64,000 bases of DNA from Mycobacterium colombiense (lineage in GTDB: Bacteria; Actinomycetota; Actinomycetes; Mycobacteriales; Mycobacteriaceae): NCBI RefSeq assembly GCF_003284935.1, contig NZ_QMEV01000019.1, forward strand, positions 1 through 64,000, in the 5' to 3' direction. The position numbers and the translations under genes are program-made. The notes below the pieces were generated by a model. That model saw only the letters and a program-made list of their open reading frames with translations, ran no database searches and was not told the DNA's origin. The first letter of the stretch is position 1; each line of letters begins with the position of its first letter. Below, piece after piece: positions 7,367 to 16,393 of the stretch.

Positions 7367-9001
7367 GTGTGTGGCGTCCGGCAGGATGGGCTGGTGTTTG
7401 GCCTCGAACTGATCGTTGCCCTGGTCTCCGCCGTCATCGTCGGCACGGTCGTCGGCCGCCGCTACCGGGTGGGACCCCCGGTCCTGCTGATCTTGATGGG
7501 CGTGCTGCTCGGCCTGGTTCCCCACTTGGGCCAGATCCACGTGAACGGCGAAGTGGTGTTGCTGCTCTTCCTTCCCGCGATCCTCTATTGGGAAGGCCTG
7601 AACACCAGCTTCCGCGAGATCCGGGCCAACGCGCGCATCATCGTCTTTCTCAGCGTCGTCCTGGTGATCGCCACCGCGGTCGCGGTGTCGTGGACGGCGC
7701 GGGCGCTGGGCATGAATCCGCACGCGGCCGGCGTCCTGGGCGCCGTGCTGTCCCCCACCGACGCGGCCGCGGTGGCCGGTCTGGCCAAGAAGCTGCCGCG
7801 CCGGTCGCTGACCGTGCTCAAGGCCGAGAGTCTGATCAACGACGGCACCGCCCTGGTGTTGTTCGCCGTCAGCGTCAACGTCGCGATCGGTGGGTCGGCG
7901 ATCAGCCCGCCCGAGGTGACTGCCCGGTTCATCGGCTCCTACCTCGGGGGCATCGCAGCCGGATTGCTGGTCGGTGGCGCGGTGACGCTGTTGCGCAAGC
8001 GAATCGACGCGCCCCAGGAGGAAGGGGCCTTGAGCCTGGTGACGCCCTTCGCGGCCTTCCTGCTGGCTCAATCGATGGACTGCAGCGGAGTGGTCGCGGT
8101 GATGGTTTCGGCCCTGGTCCTGGCCTACGCCGGTCCCGTGGTGATCCGGGCCCGCTCGAGGCTGCAGTCGTCGGCGTTCTGGGACATCGCGACGTTCCTG
8201 CTCAACGGCTCGCTCTGGGTGTTCGTCGGCGTCCAGATCCCGGCTGCGCTGCGCGGGATCGCCGGCGTCGACGGCGGCATCCGCCACGCGCTGTTCGTCG
8301 CGCTGGTCGTGACCGGCGTCGTGATCGTGTCCCGCATCTTCTGGGGAGAGATCACCACGCTGCTGATCCGCCTCGTCGACCGCCGCGAGGTGCAACGCGA
8401 GCGTCGCGTCAACTGGCGCCAGCGGTTCGTCACCGTCTGGGCGGGATTCCGCGGCGCGGTCTCGCTCGCCGCCGCGGTGGCGGTGCCAACGACGACGCTG
8501 AGCGGCGCCCCGTTCCCCGACCGCAGCCTGCTGATCTTCATCGTCACCGTCGTCATCCTGGTGACCGTGCTGGTGCAGGGCAGCACGCTGCCCGCCGTGG
8601 TCCGGTGGGCGAACATGCCCGAAGACGCCACCCACGCCCAGGAACTGCAACTGGCTCGTTGCCGCGGATCCCAGGCCGCCCTCGCCGCCCTGCCCGCGGT
8701 CGCCGACGAGGTCGGCATCAGCGACGAGCTGAGGCGGCGCCTGCAGAAGGAATACGAGGAGAAGGCCGCGCTGGTCCTGGCCACCGAGGACGGTTCGCCG
8801 GACACCCGCATCCTCAAGGGCCGCGAGAAGGTCCGCCGGGTGCGGCTGGGGGTGCTCGAACACAAGCGCCGCGAGATCACCGCGCTGCGCAACCAGAACC
8901 TCATCGACGACATCGTGCTGCGCGAGTTGCAAAACGAGATGGATCTCGAAGAGGTGCAGCTTCTCGCCGCCGCGATCGACGACGGCGACGAGGAGGAATA
9001 A
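7367..9001 (+). CDS. yjcE: Na+/H+ antiporter, CPA1 family
   Basis: 544 residues from GTG at 7367 (an in-frame GTG at 7394 is an alternative). An integral membrane exchanger of protons for Na+ or K+ used in pH and salt homeostasis. About 12 membrane segments span residues 10-415. The ion-site motifs are SPTDAAAV and ESLINDGTALV with its Asp, and GFRGAVSLAAA is the conserved late segment. The last ~130 residues are a charged cytosolic tail. It corresponds to Rv2287 YjcE. An AAA ATPase starts 33 bp downstream. Confidence 0.92.
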   Translation: MCGVRQDGLVFGLELIVALVSAVIVGTVVGRRYRVGPPVLLILMGVLLGLVPHLGQIHVNGEVVLLLFLPAILYWEGLNTSFREIRANARIIVFLSVVLVIATAVAVSWTARALGMNPHAAGVLGAVLSPTDAAAVAGLAKKLPRRSLTVLKAESLINDGTALVLFAVSVNVAIGGSAISPPEVTARFIGSYLGGIAAGLLVGGAVTLLRKRIDAPQEEGALSLVTPFAAFLLAQSMDCSGVVAVMVSALVLAYAGPVVIRARSRLQSSAFWDIATFLLNGSLWVFVGVQIPAALRGIAGVDGGIRHALFVALVVTGVVIVSRIFWGEITTLLIRLVDRREVQRERRVNWRQRFVTVWAGFRGAVSLAAAVAVPTTTLSGAPFPDRSLLIFIVTVVILVTVLVQGSTLPAVVRWANMPEDATHAQELQLARCRGSQAALAALPAVADEVGISDELRRRLQKEYEEKAALVLATEDGSPDTRILKGREKVRRVRLGVLEHKRREITALRNQNLIDDIVLRELQNEMDLEEVQLLAAAIDDGDEEE

Positions 9002-9034
9002 GGCCCGTCGGTGGCCGACCGTACAGTCGGCCCC

Positions 9035-10216
9035 ATGCTGCACACCGTCGCCATCCGCGGCTATCGCTCGCTGCGCGAGGTGATCCTGCCGCTGGGTCGG
9101 TTGTCGGTGATCACCGGCGCCAACGGCACCGGCAAGTCGTCGCTATATCGCGCGCTGCGGCTGCTGGCCGATTGCGGCCGCGGTGAGGTGATCGGGTCGC
9201 TGGCCCGCGAGGGCGGCCTGCAATCGGTGCTGTGGGCCGGGCCCGAGCAGCCGGCCGGCGCGCGACGCGCCGGGAAAAGCCAGGGCACCGTGCGCACTCG
9301 GCCCGTGTCCCTCGAAATGGGTTTCGCCGCTGACGATTTCGGCTATCTGGTGGATCTGGGCCTGCCGCAGTCTGCCGGGAAGTCGGTGTTCGCCCGCGAT
9401 CCGGAGATCAAACGCGAAGTGCTGTTCGCCGGCCCGGTGCTGCGGCCCAGCACGACACTGGTGCGACGGTCGCGCGTGTACGCCGAGGCCAGCGCGCAGT
9501 CCGGCAGCGGTTTCGACGAGTTGTCCCGAGCCCTGGCGTCGTATCACAGCGTGCTCGCCGAATACGCCCATCCGCACGCGCTTCCCGAGCTGGCGGCCGT
9601 GCGAGAACGGTTGCGCGGCTGGCGCTTCTACGACGGCTTCCGCGTCGACGCGGGGGCGCCCGCGCGGCACCCGCAGGTGGGCACCCGCACCCGGGTGCTC
9701 TCCGACGACGGCAGCGACCTCGCCGCCGCGATCCAGACGATCCTCGAATCGGGATTCGACGACCTGAGCCGGGCGGTCGCCGAGGCGTTCGACGGCGCCA
9801 CCGTCTCGGTGGCCATCAATGACGGGCTGTTCGACCTGCAGTTGCGCCAGCGCGGCATGCTGCGCGCGCTGCGCGCCGCCGAGTTATCCGATGGCACACT
9901 GCGTTTCCTGCTGTGGGCCGCCGCGCTGTTGAGCCCACAACCGCCGTCGCTGATGGTGCTCAACGAACCGGAAACGTCGTTGCACCCCGACCTGGTGGCC
10001 CCGCTGGCCTCGCTGATCCGCACCACGGCGGCGAAGACTCAGGTCGTCGTGGTCACCCACTCCCGCGCGCTGCTGGAATTTCTCGATACGGCTCCGCTGG
10101 GCGAGGGCTCCGACGGCGACGCCGTCGAAATCGAGCTGTACAAGGACTGGGGCGAAACACGCATCAGCGGCCAGACCCTGACCAGCACGCCCCGCTGGGA
10201 TTGGGGCACGCGCTAG
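9035..10216 (+). CDS. AAA-family ATPase, RecF/OLD-like, no TOPRIM
   Basis: 393 residues from ATG at 9035. A soluble SMC/RecF-type ATPase: Walker A TGANGTGKSS at about residues 29-38, a signature-like SDGTLRFLLWAA, Walker B SLMVLNEPETSLHP and a switch His in VVVVTHSRALLEFL. There is no long coiled coil and no TOPRIM nuclease domain, unlike true OLD nucleases. Proteins of this shape are found as stand-alone ATPases or in phage-defence pairs; no nuclease partner is adjacent. It probably shares a transcript with yjcE (33 bp gap). Role unknown. Confidence 0.85.
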   Translation: MLHTVAIRGYRSLREVILPLGRLSVITGANGTGKSSLYRALRLLADCGRGEVIGSLAREGGLQSVLWAGPEQPAGARRAGKSQGTVRTRPVSLEMGFAADDFGYLVDLGLPQSAGKSVFARDPEIKREVLFAGPVLRPSTTLVRRSRVYAEASAQSGSGFDELSRALASYHSVLAEYAHPHALPELAAVRERLRGWRFYDGFRVDAGAPARHPQVGTRTRVLSDDGSDLAAAIQTILESGFDDLSRAVAEAFDGATVSVAINDGLFDLQLRQRGMLRALRAAELSDGTLRFLLWAAALLSPQPPSLMVLNEPETSLHPDLVAPLASLIRTTAAKTQVVVVTHSRALLEFLDTAPLGEGSDGDAVEIELYKDWGETRISGQTLTSTPRWDWGTR

Positions 10217-10239
10217 TCTCGGCGCCTTCGCGGCATTCG

Positions 10240-10279
10240 AAACTTGCCCGTTAGGCAATCTTGCCCGCCGGGCAAGTTT
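10240..10279. promoter_or_regulatory. TetR operator with nested inverted repeats
   Basis: AAACTTGCCC (10240-10249) and GGGCAAGTTT (10270-10279) form a perfect 10-bp inverted repeat. Nested inside are TTGCC/GGCAA (10244-10258) and CTTGCCC-GCC-GGGCAAG (10260-10276). Four TTGCC half-sites end 18 bp before the TetR start at 10297, as expected for an autoregulated TetR gene. The -10 box is not clear. Confidence 0.7.
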
Positions 10280-10296
10280 GGCGTAGGTTGAGCGCT

Positions 10297-10929
10297 GTGA
10301 CCGGACTCCGCGAGCGCAAGAAGGCCGATACCCGGCGCGCGCTCAGTGATGCGGCGTTACAGCTGGCTTTCGAGCGCGGCCTGGAAAACGTGACACGCGA
10401 GGACGTCGCCAACATGGCGGGCGTCTCGCTGCGCACGTTCAACAACTACTTCAGCGGGAAGTACGAGGCGCTGGCCTATCGCCAAGCCGAACGCATGCGT
10501 CGCAGCGTCGACGCGCTGCGGGAGCGGCCCGCCGACGAACCGCTCTGGACGGCGCTCACCCATGCCGTGCTGCAACCCCTGGAGGCCGACTTCGGCGACA
10601 TGCACGGCGACGAGAACCGCGTCCCCAGCCGCCAAGAACTCGTCGAGGTCCGCAAGCTCGTCATGCGCCCCCAGGTGCGGAACTCGGTGCCGCACAATCT
10701 CTTCGACGAGTTGCTCCAGGTGATCGCCGAACGCACGGGGACCGACCCCGACCACGACCTGTACCCACGGTTGGTGATGGCCGTGGTGCGCGCGGTCGGC
10801 GACGCCGCCGCCGACGCCTACGTGCGCGCCGATCCGCCGGTGGCCATCACCGCACTGATCCGCGAGGGCTTCGCCGCCGTCAGCGCGGGCCTACCCGAAC
10901 CCACCAGAAAGAAGGCACGCCATGGCTGA
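10297..10929 (+). CDS. TetR-family repressor of the adjacent monooxygenase
   Basis: 210 residues from GTG at 10297. The N-terminal helix-turn-helix spans residues ~5-50 (LRERKKADTRRALSDAALQL, then VTREDVANMAGVSLRTFNNYF, with the NYF end typical of the recognition helix). The C-terminal helical domain binds an unknown ligand and dimerises. It overlaps the monooxygenase start by 8 bp, so the pair is one translationally coupled unit. A palindromic operator lies just upstream. The simplest model is substrate-induced expression of the monooxygenase. Confidence 0.9.
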   Translation: MTGLRERKKADTRRALSDAALQLAFERGLENVTREDVANMAGVSLRTFNNYFSGKYEALAYRQAERMRRSVDALRERPADEPLWTALTHAVLQPLEADFGDMHGDENRVPSRQELVEVRKLVMRPQVRNSVPHNLFDELLQVIAERTGTDPDHDLYPRLVMAVVRAVGDAAADAYVRADPPVAITALIREGFAAVSAGLPEPTRKKARHG

Positions 10930-12445
10930 CGAACACGCCGAGGTCGTCATCGTCGGCGCCGGGCCCAACGGGCTGCTGGCGGCCTGCGAATTGGCGCTGG
11001 CCGGCGTCAGGCCGGTCGTGTTAGACGCCCTGCCCGGTCCCAGCGCCGAGCCGAAGGCCAATGGCATTGTCGGACAGATCATTCGGCTGCTCGACATGCG
11101 CGGGCTATATCAGGACTTCACCGGTGACGACGCGCCGCCCCGACCGAACCCCGGATGGATTTTCGCGGCGATGGGGCTGAACTTCTCCGAGGTGCCCGAC
11201 AACCCGATGTATGTGCTGGCCATGCAGCAGCCCCGGCTGGTGCGGCTGCTGGAAAAGCGGGCGCGCGACCTCGGGGTGGACCTGCGCTGGGGCCACGCCC
11301 TCGTCGGCCTCGAGCAGAGCGCGGAATCCGTTGCGCTGATGGTTTCTTCGCCCGAGCGCGATTACTCCATCGCCGCCGGCTACGCCGTGGGCGCCGACGG
11401 CGGTCGCAGCCTGGTCCGCAAGACCCTGGGCATCGACTTTCCCGGCGTCACCTCGCCGATGATCGCCCGCCTCGCGCATGTGCACGTGCCCGACGAGTTC
11501 CACCGGCCCCACAGTTGTATCGAGGTCCCGGGTTTCGGCCTGCTCCCCTTCGGCCACAGCCGCTTTGACCGTGGCGGCATCATCTATGCCGAGTTCGAGC
11601 CGGGGCGGTCCCTGCTCGGGACCCTCGAATTCGGCCCGCCGGTGCCCGACGTGCCGATGAGCCTGACCGAGCTGCGCGAAAGCGCGCGCCGCGTTCTGGG
11701 TGTGGACATCCCGTTCGAGGCACCGAAAGACGATGGGCCGCACGCCCTTCGCCGAATCAACGGCCAGAACACCCGGCATGCCGAGCGCTACCGCGACGGC
11801 CGGGTGCTGCTGCTCGGAGACGCCGCGCACGTGCACAGCCCGCTCGGTGGCCCGGGCTTGAACCTAGGCCTGCAGGACACGATGAACCTGGGCTGGAAGC
11901 TGGCGGCCGAGATCAACGGCACTGCGCCGGCGGGACTGCTGGACACCTACCAGTCCGAGCGCTACCCGGTGGGTCAGCGGGTGATGATGCACTCGCTGGC
12001 GCAGATCGCCCTCATGGCACCGGGACCCGAAGTCGCCGCGCTGCGGGCGCTGGTGGGTGAGCTGGTCACGTTCCCCGACACCCAGAAGCACATGGCGGCG
12101 CTGCTGGCCGGCGCCGACGTCGGGTACGACGTGGGTGACGATCATCGGCTGTCGGGGTGGCTCGTGCCCGACCTGACCCTCGACGACGGCCGGCGCGTCG
12201 CCGAGCTGCTGCGCGATGCGCGCCCGGTGCTGCTCGACCTCGACGGAGCTGTCGCCGACACCGCGCGTGGGTGGGCCGATCGTGTCGACACCGTCAGCGC
12301 GAGCATCGCCGAGCGGCCCGCCGCCGCACTGCTGGTCCGCCCGGACGGGTATGTCGCGTGGGCCGCCGACGAATTCGGGGCGGCCGAAGAGGCGGCCCTG
12401 ACGGCGGCGCTGCAACGCTGGTTCGGGCCGCCGACGAGCAGATAA
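10922..12445 (+). CDS. FAD-dependent aromatic monooxygenase (PheA/TfdB type)
   Basis: 507 residues. A class A flavoprotein hydroxylase using NAD(P)H, FAD and oxygen on an aromatic or polyketide-like substrate. It shows the N-terminal FAD motif VVIVGAGPNGLLAA, the middle DG motif YAVGADGGRSLVR and the second FAD motif GDAAHVHSPLGGPG. A thioredoxin-like C-terminal part (~residues 400-507, with DGYVAWAADEF) is typical of phenol-hydroxylase and rifampicin-monooxygenase relatives. The substrate is unknown. It is coupled to the TetR gene upstream. Inactivation of a xenobiotic is a reasonable guess, no more. Confidence 0.88.
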   Translation: MADEHAEVVIVGAGPNGLLAACELALAGVRPVVLDALPGPSAEPKANGIVGQIIRLLDMRGLYQDFTGDDAPPRPNPGWIFAAMGLNFSEVPDNPMYVLAMQQPRLVRLLEKRARDLGVDLRWGHALVGLEQSAESVALMVSSPERDYSIAAGYAVGADGGRSLVRKTLGIDFPGVTSPMIARLAHVHVPDEFHRPHSCIEVPGFGLLPFGHSRFDRGGIIYAEFEPGRSLLGTLEFGPPVPDVPMSLTELRESARRVLGVDIPFEAPKDDGPHALRRINGQNTRHAERYRDGRVLLLGDAAHVHSPLGGPGLNLGLQDTMNLGWKLAAEINGTAPAGLLDTYQSERYPVGQRVMMHSLAQIALMAPGPEVAALRALVGELVTFPDTQKHMAALLAGADVGYDVGDDHRLSGWLVPDLTLDDGRRVAELLRDARPVLLDLDGAVADTARGWADRVDTVSASIAERPAAALLVRPDGYVAWAADEFGAAEEAALTAALQRWFGPPTSR

Positions 12446-12534
12446 CGCCGCACGCAAGCGAAGTTCACGCAGTGTTCAGGCACGCGTCGGTCCCGCATTG
12501 ATGAGTGCACACGCGCGCCGCGTGTCCTCACGTT

Positions 12535-13680
12535 ATGCGCGTTGTACAGGTCGCCAATTTCTATGGCCCTCGCTCCGGCGGCCTTCGCACCGCGATCGAC
12601 CGGCTGGGCGCGGAGTATTGCGCCGGCGGGCATGAAGTCTTTTTGATCGTCCCCGGCCAGCGCGCCGAACGCGCCCAGCTGTACACCGGCGTCGTGCGAA
12701 TCACCTTGCCCGCCCGCCTGATTCCGTTCACCGGCGGTTACCGCGCGGTGCTGCCGGGCCCGGTCAAGGCGCTCCTGGCGTCGCTGCGGCCCGACGCGGT
12801 GGAGGTCTCGGACCGCCTCACGTTGCGGTCGCTGGGCCGTTGGGGCCGCGACTACGGCGCTACCACGGTGATGATCTCTCACGAGCGCCTGGATCGCCTT
12901 GTGGGACAGGTCCTTCCGCGCCGCGCCGCACGGCGATTCGCCGACCTCGCCAACGCGCGCACCGCCGCCAACTACGACACCGTGGTGTGCACCACCGGGT
13001 TTGCGCGCGAGGAATTCGACCGGATCGGCGCGGATAACACCGTCACGGTGCCGCTCGGCGTGGACTTGCAGACCTTTCATCCGAACCGCCACTCCCATGC
13101 GGTGCGTGGGCGCTGGGCCGCGCCGACGCAGATGCTGCTGGTGCATTGCGGGCGGCTGTCGGTGGAAAAGCGCGTCGATCGCAGCATCGACGCGCTGGGC
13201 GCGTTATGCCACGCCGGTGTCGATGCGCGGCTGGTGGTGGTGGGCGAGGGTCCGTTGCGGGCCAGGCTGGAGCGCCAGGCCGCCCGGCTGCCGATCGACT
13301 TCACCGGTTTCGTCTCCGATCGCAGCACCGTGGCGCAGCTGCTCGCGTCCGCTGACGTGACACTGGCACCGGGGCCGCATGAGACGTTCGGGCTGGCCGC
13401 GCTGGAGTCGCTGGCGTGTGGAACGCCCGCCGTGGTCTCCCGGACGTCGGCGCTCACCGAGATCATCACCCCGGACAGCGGGGCGTCGGCCGACAACGAC
13501 CCCTCCGCCATCGCAAAAGCGGTCAGCGCCATCGCCAGTCGGCCCGAACGCGAGCGACGCATCTGCGCGCGACGCCGCGCCGAGGACTTCACCTGGCACC
13601 GCGCCGCGGCCGGCATGCTCGCGTCGCTGGGGGCGCCGTCCTTCAACGACCCGCCCGGCCATTCCGAACAGACCGCCTAG
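12535..13680 (+). CDS. pimC: GDP-mannose-dependent alpha-mannosyltransferase PimC
   Basis: 381 residues from ATG at 12535 (MRVVQVANFYGPRSGGLRTA). Adds a mannose in phosphatidylinositol mannoside synthesis at the cytosolic face of the membrane. GT4/GT-B fold: glycine-rich N-terminal loop YGPRSGGLR, nucleotide-sugar site GRLSVEKRVDRSI, and the EX7E motif ETFGLAALE followed by SLACGTPAVVSRTSAL. The sequence agrees almost residue for residue with PimC of M. tuberculosis CDC1551 as I remember it; that gene is missing from strain H37Rv (RvD2 deletion). It lies alone, 85 bp before sseB. Confidence 0.92.
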   Translation: MRVVQVANFYGPRSGGLRTAIDRLGAEYCAGGHEVFLIVPGQRAERAQLYTGVVRITLPARLIPFTGGYRAVLPGPVKALLASLRPDAVEVSDRLTLRSLGRWGRDYGATTVMISHERLDRLVGQVLPRRAARRFADLANARTAANYDTVVCTTGFAREEFDRIGADNTVTVPLGVDLQTFHPNRHSHAVRGRWAAPTQMLLVHCGRLSVEKRVDRSIDALGALCHAGVDARLVVVGEGPLRARLERQAARLPIDFTGFVSDRSTVAQLLASADVTLAPGPHETFGLAALESLACGTPAVVSRTSALTEIITPDSGASADNDPSAIAKAVSAIASRPERERRICARRRAEDFTWHRAAAGMLASLGAPSFNDPPGHSEQTA

Positions 13681-13765
13681 CGTTTCGGAAGTCGGAGACC
13701 GCCCACGCCCCCGGGTCCGCCGGCGGTGCTGGCTAGGCTCGCTGGAGACCGAGGAGGAGGATCCG

Positions 13766-14620
13766 GTGGGAGCACGCTCTCAGGTATTGATCACCGCCGC
13801 CGAGTTGGCCGACATCATTTCGGCCGGCGAACCGGTGACCATTCTGGACGTGCGGTGGCGGGTCGACGATCCCGACGGGCGCGGGGCCTACCTGGACGGA
13901 CACATTCCGGGCGCGGTGTACGTCTCGCTCGACGACGAGCTCAGCGACCACACGGTGTCCGGTCGCGGCCGTCACCCGTTGCCGTCGGGCCGCGCGCTGG
14001 AGGCCGCCGCACGCCGGTGGGGAATCCCCCAGGGCGGATCGGTAGTGGTGTATGACGACTGGAACCGCGCCGGTTCCGCACGGGCATGGTGGGTGCTGAC
14101 CGCGGCCGGGATCGACAATGTCCGCATTCTGGACGGCGGCCTGGCCGCGTGGAGCTCGGCCGGGCACGGACTCGAGACCGGTCCGGTCGATCCGGTCCCC
14201 GGGAATGTGACTGTGCCGCAGGATGATCTGTATGCGGGACGCCGGTCCACGCTGACGGCCGAGCGAGTCGCCGAGGGCGGCGTGACGCTGCTCGATGCGC
14301 GGGCACCGGAACGCTACCGCGGCGACGTGGAACCCCTCGATCCCGTCGCCGGCCACATCCCGGGTGCGAAGAATCTGCCCAGCGGTTCGGTCCTCGCGGC
14401 CGATGGCACCTTTCTGGGCGACGATGCACTGGCACAACTGTTGTCCGAGCACGCGATCGAACGTCCCGACCCGGTGGCCGCCTACTGCGGGTCGGGCGTC
14501 ACCGCGACGGTCACCATCGCCGCGCTGGCCGCGATGGGTCGAGAGGCCGCCTTGTATCCGGGGTCGTGGTCGGAGTGGAGCTCCGATCCCGACCACCCGG
14601 TGGGGCGTGGCGGCGCGTAG
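13766..14620 (+). CDS. sseB: Thiosulfate/3-mercaptopyruvate sulfurtransferase SseB
   Basis: 284 residues from GTG at 13766 with an excellent GAGGAGGAGG ribosome site. It has two rhodanese domains: the N-terminal one (residues ~8-130; ILDVRWRVDDPDGRGAYLDG, YDDWNRAGSARAWW) has lost the cysteine, and the C-terminal one (~150-280) carries the catalytic Cys in YCGSGVTA. It transfers sulfane sulfur to cyanide or other thiol acceptors. The length and motifs equal M. tuberculosis SseB (Rv2291). It stands between pimC and the SDR operon. Confidence 0.93.
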   Translation: MGARSQVLITAAELADIISAGEPVTILDVRWRVDDPDGRGAYLDGHIPGAVYVSLDDELSDHTVSGRGRHPLPSGRALEAAARRWGIPQGGSVVVYDDWNRAGSARAWWVLTAAGIDNVRILDGGLAAWSSAGHGLETGPVDPVPGNVTVPQDDLYAGRRSTLTAERVAEGGVTLLDARAPERYRGDVEPLDPVAGHIPGAKNLPSGSVLAADGTFLGDDALAQLLSEHAIERPDPVAAYCGSGVTATVTIAALAAMGREAALYPGSWSEWSSDPDHPVGRGGA

Positions 14621-14665
14621 CCGCCTTGCGTCGCCCGGGGACCATGAGGAGACTTTCCAAAGCGC

Positions 14666-14699
14666 TGGCACATGCGCTAGCGGATCTGCGAGCTAGAAT
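14666..14699 (+). promoter_or_regulatory. 34-bp GCTAGC regulatory element, copy 3 (SDR operon promoter)
   Basis: TGGCACATG-CGCTAGCG-GATCTGC-GAG, then CTAGAAT. It is gap-free alignable with the two copies before lipQ and identical at the core CGCTAGCG. The last hexamer TAGAAT (14694-14699) is a good mycobacterial -10 box, so the conserved part covers the -35 to spacer region. It is 36 bp before the SDR start. Confidence 0.5.
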
Positions 14700-14735
14700 T
14701 CGGCCCGGCATGAATCCGCTTGGGAAGTCCACGCA

Positions 14736-15518
14736 ATGACCGGCCGCCTCGACGGCAAGGTCGCGATCATCACGGGCGCCAGTACCGGCCTGGGCCCGGT
14801 GCTGGGCTCGCTGTTCGTCCGTGAAGGCGCCACGGTGTTGTTGGCCGCCCGACGGGAAGAGCTGGTGCACGCGGCCGCCCGCGCGGCCGGTCCCGGCGCC
14901 ATCGCCATGCGCGCCGACGTGACCGATGAAGATGACGTCGCGGCCATGGTGGCGCGGGCGGTCGACGAGTTCGGTCACGTCGACATTTTGTGCAACAACG
15001 CCGCTGCGCCCGGCCAGGACCGCTGGATCTGGGAGCAGACGCTGGACAACTGGAACGCCACCTTCGCCATCGACGTCACCGCCGCGATGCTGTGCACCCG
15101 CGAGGTACTCAACCGCTCGATGCTGGCGCGCCGCAGCGGCGCGATCCTGAACTTCTCGTCCACGGTCAGTTACTCCGGGATGGTCCGCAAAACGCACTAC
15201 GTCACCGCCAAGGCCTCGCTGCGGGCGTTCACCAAGGCCGTGGCGCTCGAGGTCGGCCCGCACGGCATCCGGTGCAATTGCATCGTGCCCGGGGCCATCG
15301 ACACCGAGCTGTGGCGCAACTGGCTACAACGCACAGCGAACGAACAAGGCGTCGACGTCGAAGCCGTTCGCGCGAAGCAACTCAAAGGCGTTGCCCTGCA
15401 AGATATCTCCTCGACTGACGATGTCGCAAATCTGGCGTTGTTCCTCGCCAGCGACGAAAGCCGCACCATCACGGTCCAGTCGATCCCCGTCGACGCCGGG
15501 GGGTACATGCAGGGATGA
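14736..15518 (+). CDS. Short-chain dehydrogenase/reductase
   Basis: 260 residues, the classical SDR size. An NAD(P)-dependent oxidoreductase of a carbonyl or alcohol group in the cytosol. The cofactor motif GASTGLG is at residues ~15-21, the structural CNNAA at ~86-90, the catalytic Ser in NFSSTVSYSG and the catalytic pair YVTAK. The C-terminus (PVDAGGYMQG) is the standard SDR end. It heads a three-gene operon: its stop overlaps the next start (ATGA at 15515-15518). The substrate is unknown, but the coupling to an LLM flavoprotein implies a shared pathway. Confidence 0.92.
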   Translation: MTGRLDGKVAIITGASTGLGPVLGSLFVREGATVLLAARREELVHAAARAAGPGAIAMRADVTDEDDVAAMVARAVDEFGHVDILCNNAAAPGQDRWIWEQTLDNWNATFAIDVTAAMLCTREVLNRSMLARRSGAILNFSSTVSYSGMVRKTHYVTAKASLRAFTKAVALEVGPHGIRCNCIVPGAIDTELWRNWLQRTANEQGVDVEAVRAKQLKGVALQDISSTDDVANLALFLASDESRTITVQSIPVDAGGYMQG

Positions 15519-16393
15519 GCGGGTCCGTCAAACTGTCGGTCGCCACCCCGGTGGTGACGATGTTTCCAAAGAGCAGCGGCGACTGGGAGAAACACGCCAC
15601 CATCGAGGACCTGGCCGAGATCGCCGAGGCCGCGGACCAACTCGGCTACCACCACCTCACCTGCAGCGAGCACATCGCGCTGCCCGCGGCCGAGCGGGAC
15701 CGCCGCGGCACCCGCTACTGGGATCCACTGGCCACCTTCGGTTACCTGGCCGCCCGCACGCGACGAATCCGGTTGGCCACCAACGTGCTGGTGCTCGCCT
15801 ATCACCATCCGCTCGAGATCGCCAAGCGCTACGGCACCCTGGACCAGATCAGCGGCGGGAGACTGATTCTGGGGGTTGGCGTCGGCAGCCTCAAGGAGGA
15901 ATTCGATCTGATCGGCGCACCCTTCGACGACCGCGGCCCTCGCGCGGACGACGCCCTGCGGGCGTTGCGCGCGTCTCTGTCGGTCGCCGAACCCGCGTAC
16001 GACGGCGACTTCTATTCGTTCGGCGGCATGGTCGTCGATCCGTGCGCGGCGCAAGAGCGCGTGCCCCTCTGGATCGGCGGGCGGACGCTTCGATCGCTGC
16101 GCCGCGCGGTAACGCTGGCCGACGGTTGGGCCCCGTTCAACGTGACCCTGGCGCAGGCCCGGGACTGGTTGGGACGCTTCGAGATTCGCCCTGGCTTCGA
16201 GGTCGTCCTGCCCACCCCCGAACTGCTGGATCCCATCGGCGAGCCGGAGCGGGCCCGCGACCTGCTCGGCGAGACCGCCGCCCACGGCGCGACCATCGTC
16301 AGCGCCGCCTTCCGCCACACCTCGTTGCGGCACTACCTGGACAGCCTGCAGGCCCTCGCCGAACTGCACCCGCCCACCGGGGGCTTTGCCTAA
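15515..16393 (+). CDS. LLM-class F420/flavin-dependent oxidoreductase
   Basis: 292 residues with a TIM-barrel luciferase-like fold that binds F420 or FMN. Signatures are HLTCSEHIALPA with the conserved His, RIRLATNVLVLAYHHP, and DQISGGRLILGVGVG, which is the cofactor phosphate loop. It resembles the mycobacterial TIGR03619 group. Its start overlaps the SDR stop by 4 bp, and its TAA stop overlaps the next ATG (TAATG). Probably reduces or oxidises the same substrate as the SDR. Cofactor choice is inferred. Confidence 0.88.
   Translation: MSGSVKLSVATPVVTMFPKSSGDWEKHATIEDLAEIAEAADQLGYHHLTCSEHIALPAAERDRRGTRYWDPLATFGYLAARTRRIRLATNVLVLAYHHPLEIAKRYGTLDQISGGRLILGVGVGSLKEEFDLIGAPFDDRGPRADDALRALRASLSVAEPAYDGDFYSFGGMVVDPCAAQERVPLWIGGRTLRSLRRAVTLADGWAPFNVTLAQARDWLGRFEIRPGFEVVLPTPELLDPIGEPERARDLLGETAAHGATIVSAAFRHTSLRHYLDSLQALAELHPPTGGFA

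Noticed and set aside
7309..9186. Long open frames on both strands across yjcE and the ATPase (600-700 codons)
   Set aside because: They are shadows of the high-GC third-position bias; their translations are Arg/Asp/Gly/His-rich without any recognisable motif, and only the lipoprotein tail at 6860-7294 is real.
9035..10216. OLD-family phage defence system (Gabija-like)
   Set aside because: The ATPase lacks a TOPRIM domain and no helicase partner follows; a defence role is not supported.
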